IMG/VR virus record: IMGVR_UViG_3300042364_000409
Coordinates: 1-30,325 of that record
Direction: 5' to 3' (one strand)
DNA length: 30,325 bases
Origin: a virus
This document shows, one piece after another, positions 21,030 through 25,691 of this stretch. How positions within the stretch are numbered: position 1 is the stretch's first letter; each line of letters opens with the position of its first letter. The translations under genes were made by a program, and so were the position numbers. Below the pieces are notes generated by a model. It was not told where the DNA came from. It did not search any database and saw only the letters and a list, made by a program, of their open reading frames with translations.

Positions 21030-21056
21030 AGCAGTGGTGACGAAGCGAAAGGAACT

Positions 21057-21227
21057 ATGAGCACCTACACCGTACAGATACAGCACGACGACGACGGCGA
21101 ACTAGACGTGAGCATCACGGACGCAGGCAGCAGCGAGCAGGACCGCGCCGCGATTGAGTGGGCGCTGCGCGAAGCCGCGCGCATGGTGGAAGAAGGCTTG
21201 CCGATTGAACGGGGCATGTTTTCGTGA
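21057..21227 (+). CDS. cassette 9 gene a, 56 aa
   Basis: ATG 21057 with AAAGGA upstream. MSTYTVQIQHDDDGELDVSI then an acidic helix (QDRAAIEWALREAARMVEEG). Small acidic alpha/beta protein. Overlaps the next gene by four bases (GTGA). No family recognised. Confidence 0.7.
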   Translation: MSTYTVQIQHDDDGELDVSITDAGSSEQDRAAIEWALREAARMVEEGLPIERGMFS

Positions 21228-21439
21228 AGCGACAGATGCTGTTAAGCGTGCGCGACAAGAGCGGCGCTGAGTGGGGCTTTGAGGTGCGCGCGGACCCGGC
21301 GCACTTGCCCGAGTGGCGCGCTGCTGGGCTTGAGGTGTACGAGCTTGCGGCCAGCGTGCCGGCCTGGGCTGCTTCGCTGGGCCTTGGGCGGCTTTGGGCC
21401 GCAATTCAAGGCGCATGGCAGTGGCTGCGGGTTTTCTGA
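21224..21439 (+). CDS. cassette 9 gene b, 71 aa
   Basis: GTG 21224 overlapping the upstream stop. MKRQMLLSVRDKSGAEWGFE, then LPEWRAAGLEVYELAASVPA and the end GLGRLWAAIQGAWQWLRVF. This 'VPAW-x-x-x-x-GL-x-R-x-W' end is shared with small phage proteins I have seen in early regions; the role is unknown. The amphipathic tail may touch a membrane. The TGA stop is one base before R'' of attC 10. Confidence 0.7.
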   Translation: MKRQMLLSVRDKSGAEWGFEVRADPAHLPEWRAAGLEVYELAASVPAWAASLGLGRLWAAIQGAWQWLRVF

Positions 21440-21440
21440 T

Positions 21441-21540
21441 GCCTAACGTTCGAGCAAAGCTGCCAAGGAGGCGCTGATGAGTAGCCGAGACGAGACGATG
21501 CCACCCGCCGACGCGGGTCAGCTTGAGCGAGGGGTTGGGC
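21441..21540 (+). repeat. attC site 10, 100 bp, with embedded RBS and ATG
   Basis: R'' GCCTAAC 21441-21447, R' GTTGGGC 21534-21540. Arms AAGCTG / CAGCTT. AAGGAGG (21465-21471) and ATG 21477 in the terminal part, homologous to site 2. Confidence 0.9.
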
Positions 21541-21965
21541 GGCTGGAGCCGGAGCGCGATGACATTGGCATGCTGAAGGCCGCAGCCGACGCGCTGGGCC
21601 TGCAATACGAGTGGCACCACGGCTGCGGCGATGCGTTGCACCTGACAGCATCCGACGCGACAGCGATTTACTGGAACCCGCTGCGCAGCGATGCCGACGC
21701 GCTTGCGCTGGCGGTCCGCATGGAGATGGACGTATTTGTGCGCGCCGGCCGATGGAGCGAGGCTGTGCGCCCGATGGGGCCGGCATGCAAGGAGCCGCAT
21801 GCAGGCGACCCGCTGGCTGCGACACGGCGGGCCATCGTGCGCGCCGCTGTAGAGGTTGCCACGCATGCGCTGCCGGAAGACGACTGGCGCGCAAAGCCTA
21901 ACCAGCCATTGCCGAACCGCCGCAAGACGCCCAACGCCAGGTTAAGCGGGAGACAACGGCCGTGA
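21477..21965 (+). CDS. cassette 10 gene, 162 aa, start inside attC 10
   Basis: ATG 21477 has AAGGAGG five bases upstream. The first 21 residues (MSSRDETMPPADAGQLERGV) are attC-encoded. An internal ATG at 21570 (MLKAAADALGLQYEWHHGCG) has no ribosome site and marks where the recognisable part begins. The motif AIYWNPLRSDADALALAVRM resembles the 'WNP-x-x-x-x-DA-x-x-L' segment of short phage proteins found beside DUF551 genes. The frame runs 30 bases beyond R'' of attC 11. Confidence 0.7.
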   Translation: MSSRDETMPPADAGQLERGVGRLEPERDDIGMLKAAADALGLQYEWHHGCGDALHLTASDATAIYWNPLRSDADALALAVRMEMDVFVRAGRWSEAVRPMGPACKEPHAGDPLAATRRAIVRAAVEVATHALPEDDWRAKPNQPLPNRRKTPNARLSGRQRP

Positions 21966-22029
21966 CGCTGCCGACGAAGCGCACAGGTGCGGATAGCCGT
22001 TGGCTCTCCGCTTGAACCGACAGTTAGGC
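21929..22029 (+). repeat. attC site 11, 101 bp
   Basis: R'' GCCCAAC 21929-21935, matching the TTGGGC start of cassette 10; R' GTTAGGC 22023-22029. L'' GGTTAAGCGG and L' CCGCTTGAACC pair with one extra base. Confidence 0.9.
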
Positions 22030-22053
22030 GTCACTGGCGCCGGAAAGGAAATG

Positions 22054-22401
22054 ATGAGCGAAGCCACTACTACCTGGGAGAAGTTGCCGGCCATTGAAGG
22101 CAAGCACGGCGGCTGTTTGAACTGCGGCCCGCGCCCCAGCTACTTCCCGGCTGACGGGATCATTGCGGTGGGCTTTGGCTATGCCGCGCTGCACCGCGAC
22201 GGCGAGCCGGTTTACACCGAGCCGAACGAAGCCGAGAACGACGACGCCTACATGACGGGCGCGCAGGCCGAGGCGATGGCCGCCGCAGACCCTGACCACG
22301 ACTGGCGCATCGTTCTGGAGGCGCCGCTGTCGTCGCGCACGTACCAGCGGCACGGCTCCGACCAGTGGGCGCTGGTGGAGCAGGGCATGGGCTTTGCGTG
22401 A
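22054..22401 (+). CDS. cassette 11 gene, phage protein, 115 aa
   Basis: ATG 22054 is favoured over 22051 by its spacing from AAGGA. Product: MSEATTTWEKLPAIEGKHGG then CLNCGPRPSYFPADGIIAVG, FGYAALHRDGEPVYTEPN, and the end WALVEQGMGFA. The 'ADGIIAVGFG...YTGAQAE...DWRI...PLSSRTYQRHG...W-x-LVEQGMGFA' layout is shared with hypothetical phage proteins I recognise, without known role. TGA stop is one base before R'' of attC 12. Confidence 0.75.
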   Translation: MSEATTTWEKLPAIEGKHGGCLNCGPRPSYFPADGIIAVGFGYAALHRDGEPVYTEPNEAENDDAYMTGAQAEAMAAADPDHDWRIVLEAPLSSRTYQRHGSDQWALVEQGMGFA

Positions 22402-22402
22402 C

Positions 22403-22462
22403 GCCTAACGGGCCGGGTGAGCCGCCCGCCAGCGGCGGGTCGGCTCGACCCGGGTGTTAGGG
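22403..22462 (+). repeat. attC site 12, 60 bp
   Basis: R'' GCCTAAC 22403-22409, R' GTTAGGG 22456-22462. CCGGGTGAGCC and GGCTCGACCCGG pair fully with one extra base. Confidence 0.93.
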
Positions 22463-22508
22463 CGCTGGTGCCGTAGCGTGACCATGTTTGCGTGTTACAA
22501 AATAGTTG

Positions 22509-22565
22509 TTGACGCTGGCGGTTAACGTGCTACAGTAACCCCATCGCAACACGCAACCCGGAGCA
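22509..22565 (+). promoter_or_regulatory. cassette 12 promoter with shared leader
   Basis: TTGACG (22509-22514), 16-base spacer, TACAGT (22531-22536). Leader CATCGCAACACGCAACCCGG starts at 22542. A different -35 region from cassettes 1 and 6 but the same leader. Confidence 0.75.
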
Positions 22566-22571
22566 GACGAC

Positions 22572-22805
22572 ATGACCACCACCTACCGCGCCGCTTACGA
22601 AGGCAAGACCTACACCCGCAAGACCGACCGCACCTATACGCATGCTGTCGGCTGCACGCTGGGCGCTGCTCGCGGCGACCGCGAAGGCGAGGAAGGCATC
22701 GTGGCTTGGTGTGGCACCGCCGCGCTGGCTGCCAAGGCCGCCAAGAAGTACGCCGCCGCGCAGTGGGGCTTCAGCAAGGTGCAGATCGTGGAGGTGCAGC
22801 AATGA
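22572..22805 (+). CDS. cassette 12 gene a, 77 aa
   Basis: ATG 22572 after GGAG. MTTTYRAAYEGKTYTRKTDR, then TYTHAVGCTLGAARGDREGE and a basic helix (AALAAKAAKKYAAAQWGFSK). Looks like a small alpha/beta phage protein. Role unknown. Overlaps the next gene by four bases. Confidence 0.7.
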   Translation: MTTTYRAAYEGKTYTRKTDRTYTHAVGCTLGAARGDREGEEGIVAWCGTAALAAKAAKKYAAAQWGFSKVQIVEVQQ

Positions 22806-22996
22806 GGTTCTGGCTAATCGAAGACAAGGTCGGCTCAGTTGTCGGCTGCGAACTGACCCGGCGTGAAGCTCACGAAACCGCTGCAGCGTTCGGTGTCGCT
22901 ATCGAGGAGTTCATTGTCTCGCCGCTAGACGTGGATGTGACCGCCGACAACGTGCGGCGGTTGCTTGGCGGGCTGGGCGGGTACGCAAAGCCATGA
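22802..22996 (+). CDS. cassette 12 gene b, 64 aa
   Basis: ATG 22802 overlapping the previous stop. MRFWLIEDKVGSVVGCELTR then REAHETAAAFGVAIEEFIVS. Strand-helix-strand with an acidic face, reminiscent of small phage proteins with 'REA' before a helix. No family named. Overlaps the next gene by four bases. Confidence 0.65.
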   Translation: MRFWLIEDKVGSVVGCELTRREAHETAAAFGVAIEEFIVSPLDVDVTADNVRRLLGGLGGYAKP

Positions 22997-23178
22997 CCGC
23001 CGACAAGAGCAAAGGCGGACGCCCGCCCGCCCCGCCCGGCCTGCGCCGGGTAAACGTGCCGCTGCGCCTTCCCGAGTGGCTGGTGGAGTGGATGGCAGAG
23101 CAGGCCGAGACGCCTGCGGAGTTGATCGAAGCCGCACTGCTGAAGGCGCACAAGCTGCGCCCGCCGCGTGCGCCCTAA
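22993..23178 (+). CDS. cassette 12 gene c, ribbon-helix-helix-like, 61 aa
   Basis: ATG 22993. MTADKSKGGRPPAPPGLRRV, then NVPLRLPEWLVEWMAEQAET and a second helix PAELIEAALLKAHKL. Strand followed by two helices fits ribbon-helix-helix DNA-binding proteins (CopG/Arc type). The N-terminal arm is basic and flexible. The TAA stop is inside the terminal R'' half-site CCCTAAC. Confidence 0.7.
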   Translation: MTADKSKGGRPPAPPGLRRVNVPLRLPEWLVEWMAEQAETPAELIEAALLKAHKLRPPRAP

Positions 23179-23179
23179 C
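23173..23179 (+). repeat. terminal R'' half-site of the array
   Basis: CCCTAAC, preceded by G, is the reverse complement of the GTTAGGGC at the start of cassette 12. No R' box is found in the following 100 bases. Confidence 0.6.
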
Positions 23180-23209
23180 TGAGCTATCGCCAAACCTCGC
23201 AAGCTCTGC

Positions 23210-23542
23210 ATGTACCGCAAACCATCCCCAAAGCGCCAGGCCGCCCACGTACGCAAGCTCGAATCCTTGCGCCGTGGACGCGACCGAGCGAACGCGAACA
23301 AGCCCGCGCGGCTGTACCCGCCGACGCTGCCTGACTTGCGCCGCGTGGTGACGGTGACGGACTTCGACGGCCCGGAGCCGGTGACGCACACGCTTGAGAT
23401 GCGGCGGACGAAGCGCGTGGACGTGTACGAAGTGCTGGCCGATGGCAAGCCGTGGAAGGTCTGCGGCTGGACGACGGCGCTTGAGGGGTTGCGCAAGAGC
23501 TATCAGCGTGTTCTGTCGCCGCGTAGCGACTTTTGGGAGTGA
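23210..23542 (+). CDS. hypothetical phage protein, 110 aa
   Basis: ATG 23210, without a clear ribosome site; the start may differ. MYRKPSPKRQAAHVRKLESL gives a basic N-terminus, then a beta-rich domain (RVVTVTDFDGPEPVTHTLEM then VDVYEVLADGKPWKVCGWTT). The style is that of a phage protein of unknown role. It is the first gene after the array and does not appear to lie in a cassette. Confidence 0.65.
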   Translation: MYRKPSPKRQAAHVRKLESLRRGRDRANANKPARLYPPTLPDLRRVVTVTDFDGPEPVTHTLEMRRTKRVDVYEVLADGKPWKVCGWTTALEGLRKSYQRVLSPRSDFWE

Positions 23543-23544
23543 CG

Positions 23545-23781
23545 ATGATCGACCTGATAAAGCGGCTGCGCTGCCCAAACGCCAGCGCTGCCGACTTGTG
23601 CGACCTGGCCGACGACGCCGCAGACGCCATTGAGCGCCTGACAGCCGAGCGCGATTCAGCCCGGCGTGACGGCATGAGCGCAGCGGCAAGCATCCTCGAA
23701 GCCGAGCACGAGAAGCGCTCGCACATCGACAACCATGCGGCGGTTTACGCGCGCATGATCCGCGAGGCCATCGGGAGATGA
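23545..23781 (+). CDS. small helical phage protein, 78 aa
   Basis: ATG 23545 with GGGAG eight bases upstream. MIDLIKRLRCPNASAADLCD then LADDAADAIERLTAERDSAR: the 'LI-x-RLR...L-x-EAADAIERL-x-AERD' pattern is frequent in short phage proteins (coiled coil). Last gene of the rightward operon; convergent with the spanin genes. Its role is unknown. Confidence 0.75.
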   Translation: MIDLIKRLRCPNASAADLCDLADDAADAIERLTAERDSARRDGMSAAASILEAEHEKRSHIDNHAAVYARMIREAIGR

Positions 23782-23788
23782 GCGGCAG

Positions 23789-23809
23789 CTGTCAAGGATT
23801 CCTTGACAG
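23789..23809. terminator. inverted repeat between convergent operons
   Basis: CTGTCAAGG-ATT-CCTTGACAG, nine-base perfect arms, at the meeting point of rightward and leftward operons. It covers the stop codon of the spanin gene. No T-tract, so termination strength is uncertain. Confidence 0.5.
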
Positions 23810-24268
23810 ATCACCTTGCTGCAGCCCCGCCGCATACGCCTGCAGCGCCCTTAGCTGCTCGGCGGTGCGATCAGCACTTGCTGCCACCGTTGCAAGAGCC
23901 GCCGCACACTCTCCGACCACTCCGACGAGTCGGGCGGCTGCATCAGCTCGGGCGGCGCTGGCGGCACCTTCGGCGGCGTTGGGGACACTGGCAAGGGTGT
24001 CGCGCAAGCGGTCAAGCTCAGAGCGAGCGCCGTCAGCGTCAGCACGGACGCGGGCCTTTTGGGTTGCATAGGTCTGCGCTGCCTTTCGTGTGTTCGCGGC
24101 CCATTCCTGCTCGACGGCTCGGGCGCGTTGCTCTGCTGCAGCCAGGGCCACGGCTGCGGCTTCCCGGTGCTCGCTCAGTGCGTCCTGCGCGGCGTCAAGG
24201 CGCCATGTCTGCACGCCGACCGCGACGGCTGACGCCAGCAGCGCGGCGCATAGGGCGCGAGTAATCAC
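23792..24268 (-). CDS. Rz: inner-membrane spanin (Rz), 158 aa
   Basis: GTG 24268 is the likely start, since the product then opens MITRALCAALLASAVAVGVQ, a membrane anchor, followed by a long periplasmic coiled coil (ALSEHREAAAVALAAAEQRA, then DADGARSELDRLRDTL). A start at ATG 24331 would add 21 residues overlapping the holin-like gene. The nested Rz1 frame inside confirms the call. It spans the periplasm with Rz1 to break the outer membrane in lysis. Confidence 0.85.
   Translation of the reverse strand: MITRALCAALLASAVAVGVQTWRLDAAQDALSEHREAAAVALAAAEQRARAVEQEWAANTRKAAQTYATQKARVRADADGARSELDRLRDTLASVPNAAEGAASAARADAAARLVGVVGECAAALATVAASADRTAEQLRALQAYAAGLQQGDLSRNP
23851..24069 (-). CDS. Rz1: outer-membrane spanin lipoprotein (Rz1), nested, 72 aa
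   Basis: Fully inside Rz in another frame, as in lambda. Begins MQPKRPASVLTLTALALSLT; the lipobox is LTAC, with Cys at residue 22. The mature part is proline-rich (ATPLPVSPTPPKVPPAPPEL), the hallmark of Rz1. Longer than lambda Rz1 (mature 40) but within the range of nested Rz1 proteins. Confidence 0.88.
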   Translation of the reverse strand: MQPKRPASVLTLTALALSLTACATPLPVSPTPPKVPPAPPELMQPPDSSEWSESVRRLLQRWQQVLIAPPSS

Positions 24269-24281
24269 GCCTCCCCCGTCG

Positions 24282-24500
24282 TCACGGCTGCCGCTCCGGG
24301 TGCAGCGCGGGCTGGTCAACGACCCGGCCAAGGATCGCCAGCGCCGCCAGCACGCCGGGCACGGCGTCGGGCGCGATGCCAGCCAGGCCGGCCAGGGCCG
24401 CTTGTTGCGCCTCGGGCAGGGCCACCCAGGCCAGGATGACGGCGCTGGCCTGCACCGAGAACATGCGCCACGCGCGGCGCCAGCTAGGGATGAGCTTCAC
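24282..24500 (-). CDS. holin-like membrane protein, 72 aa
   Basis: MKLIPSWRRAWRMFSVQASA, then VILAWVALPEAQQAALAGLA and GIAPDAVPGVLAALAILGRV, ending with a hydrophilic tail. The 'WR-x-FSVQ...LP-x-x-x-QAAL...P-x-x-x-P-x-x-LA-x-L-x-x-x-GR-x-x-DQP' pattern matches a holin-type family common in proteobacterial phages. It lies just upstream of Rz, the expected place. It would form pores that trigger lysis. Confidence 0.75.
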   Translation of the reverse strand: MKLIPSWRRAWRMFSVQASAVILAWVALPEAQQAALAGLAGIAPDAVPGVLAALAILGRVVDQPALHPERQP

Positions 24501-24823
24501 TTCGGCGTCCTCTCAATCCAGCGGAACACTTCTAGCACGATGCCAAACGCCGCCGCGCCACCAGCTACAGCCGCGCACGCGACCATGAACTTGCGAATCA
24601 GCGTGCCCGGCTTGGACTGGTGAACCTCGTCGCGGATGGCCTTAATCTCCGCAGCGACTTCAGCCTTGGTAGCCAGCTGCGCCATGGTGGCTTCGATGCG
24701 GGTGATGTCGCTTTTTGTCGCCATACCTTGCATCACATGCGCTATGTCTGTCAGTCGTGACTGCACGTTACCTAGGTGGATGTCCAGTTCCCCGATGGTC
24801 TGTGCTGGCCGTCTTTCGCTCAT
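24497..24823 (-). CDS. coiled-coil membrane-anchored protein, 108 aa
   Basis: Begins MSERRPAQTIGELDIHLGNV; residues 15-70 form a coiled coil (SDITRIEATMAQLATKAEVA), then one membrane helix (FMVACAAVAGGAAAFGIVLE) and a short tail. The N-in coiled coil plus single helix recalls holin-associated or antiholin proteins (XhlA-like). Position next to the holin-like gene agrees. The overlap with the holin-like start is four bases. Confidence 0.65.
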   Translation of the reverse strand: MSERRPAQTIGELDIHLGNVQSRLTDIAHVMQGMATKSDITRIEATMAQLATKAEVAAEIKAIRDEVHQSKPGTLIRKFMVACAAVAGGAAAFGIVLEVFRWIERTPK

Positions 24824-24850
24824 TTTCTCACCCGTGCTTGTCTTTGGTAG

Positions 24851-24866
24851 CTATCAACTTTGATAG
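24851..24866. repeat. perfect inverted repeat at a stop codon
   Basis: CTATCAA-CT-TTGATAG, seven-base arms, covers the stop of the 117-residue gene. Possibly an mRNA stem. No T-tract. Confidence 0.4.
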
Positions 24867-25207
24867 GTGAGCCGGTACGCGACAAATGCCGCGAACAGGA
24901 GCCCCACGAATCCAACATCCACACCGGCCCACGCGCTGCACATGGGCTGTCCGGGCTCAATCGGCCACGGCTTGACCATGTACGCCGCCGAGCATAGAGC
25001 AGTCTGCCCGTACTCCCATGCCCCATAGGCGCACGCCAGCCAGACGGCCTTGCGGCGCCACGCTGCGGCGATCAACGCCAGGAACACGAGCGAGGCCAGC
25101 GCGCCTAGCATCTTGCTTGCCACGCCAGCTAGCTCAGGCGGGACGAAGCCCCAGCCGTAGTGCCTAGCCAGCACAGCTGCGACGACGACGCAGGCGACAG
25201 CCTTCAC
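24854..25207 (-). CDS. polytopic membrane protein of lysis region, 117 aa
   Basis: GTG 25207 overlaps the previous stop (GTGA). MKAVACVVVAAVLARHYGWG, then a second membrane segment (ALASLVFLALIAAAW), AVWLACAYGAWEYGQTALCS, and a third/fourth segment (VDVGFVGLLFAAFVAYRLTY). Three or four helices; Cys and Trp in loops. Unknown role, but the location in the lysis block suggests a holin/antiholin or superinfection-related protein. Confidence 0.65.
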   Translation of the reverse strand: MKAVACVVVAAVLARHYGWGFVPPELAGVASKMLGALASLVFLALIAAAWRRKAVWLACAYGAWEYGQTALCSAAYMVKPWPIEPGQPMCSAWAGVDVGFVGLLFAAFVAYRLTYQS

Positions 25208-25383
25208 AGCGGCTCGATAGGCCCACCGCCGCCGCGCAGTGGCTCTTTAGGGCCACCACCGCCGCGGAGAGGTTCCTTCGGGCCGCCCCCGCCGCGCAGG
25301 GGCTCGATTGGGTTGCCACCACCACGCAAGCGGCGGGCGATGCGTTCAAGCCACGATGCAAGGGTTTCTCGGATGCGCTGCAT
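25204..25383 (-). CDS. 59-aa protein with four LRGGGGPxEP repeats
   Basis: ATG 25383 has AGGAG seven bases upstream. The first 19 residues are helical (MQRIRETLASWLERIARR). Then four tandem repeats of about ten residues, LRGGGNPIEP, LRGGGGPKEP, LRGGGGPKEP and LRGGGGPIEP, followed by a final Leu. Stop overlaps the next GTG. No known family. The repeats could be a flexible linker or a peptide that binds a partner. It is cytoplasmic unless the N-terminal helix inserts. Confidence 0.7.
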   Translation of the reverse strand: MQRIRETLASWLERIARRLRGGGNPIEPLRGGGGPKEPLRGGGGPKEPLRGGGGPIEPL

Positions 25384-25419
25384 GGGTTCTCCTAGTGGTC
25401 AAAGTGTATCCGGACAAGC

Positions 25420-25662
25420 TCACATAACGGCCAAAACACCCCACGCAACCCACCCAGGCGCCGCCGTGACAACGGCATCCCACACATCAGGCTGCCCTTC
25501 CTTGCGCACCATCTGCTGCACTTCGTAGCCGACCCCGACGACAGTGGTGGTGTAGGCAAGGCAGGCGCCCAGGCCGAGTGCGCCGTAGATCACCAGGGCC
25601 ACCATCGCGCAGACGATGGCGATGAGGCCGAGGGCTAGGTGGAGGAGTTTGTCGCGGGGCAT
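25420..25662 (-). CDS. small membrane protein, 80 aa
   Basis: MPRDKLLHLALGLIAIVCAM, then VALVIYGALGLGACLAYTTT and a third hydrophobic end (TAAPGWVAWGVLAVM). The 'DK-x-x-H-x-x-x-G' start followed by two helices and a 'YE-x-x-Q' loop is shared by phage membrane proteins near lysis genes (VanZ-like in shape). A holin role is possible but other candidates are better. First gene after the tailspike. Confidence 0.65.
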   Translation of the reverse strand: MPRDKLLHLALGLIAIVCAMVALVIYGALGLGACLAYTTTVVGVGYEVQQMVRKEGQPDVWDAVVTAAPGWVAWGVLAVM

Positions 25663-25691
25663 GGTGGTTTAGGCAAGCACGTTGCAACTAA

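Larger units (their letters stand above)
17035..23179 (+). mobile_element. integron-type gene cassette array (12 attC sites, 12 cassettes) in phage genome
   Basis: Twelve attC-like sites in one orientation, each with an R'' box (RYYYAAC-like), inner inverted arms and an R' box (GTTRRRY-like), separated by short coding cassettes whose genes all point the same way. Cassettes (from the base after G of G^TT): 17081, 18254, 18674, 19040, 19333, 19682, 20465, 20755, 21024, 21535, 22024, 22457. Each cassette's first bases are the reverse complement of its own terminal R'' in 12 of 12 cases, including four non-standard types. Most sites show a one-base excess in L' over L'', the extrahelical base used by IntI. 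No integrase gene lies in the window. Left end is an attC without a visible partner upstream; right end is a lone R''. Confidence 0.93.

Noticed and set aside
21902-21920. GCCTAAC at about 21897-21903 as an R'' box
   Set aside because: It is within coding sequence and does not match the TTGGGC start of cassette 10; GCCCAAC at 21929 does.
17035-22462. CRISPR array or simple tandem repeats
   Set aside because: Repeats are 269-1173 bases apart, vary in length and enclose genes; only the boxes and arms are shared. No uniform spacers.
17035-22462. attC-like stems as rho-independent terminators
   Set aside because: None is followed by a T-tract, and the cassette-wise match of variant boxes is not explained by terminators.
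18704-23689. Several 160-256-codon antisense frames across the array
   Set aside because: They run through attC sites and oppose well-formed cassette genes with ribosome sites. Repeated peptides in them come from attC repeats.
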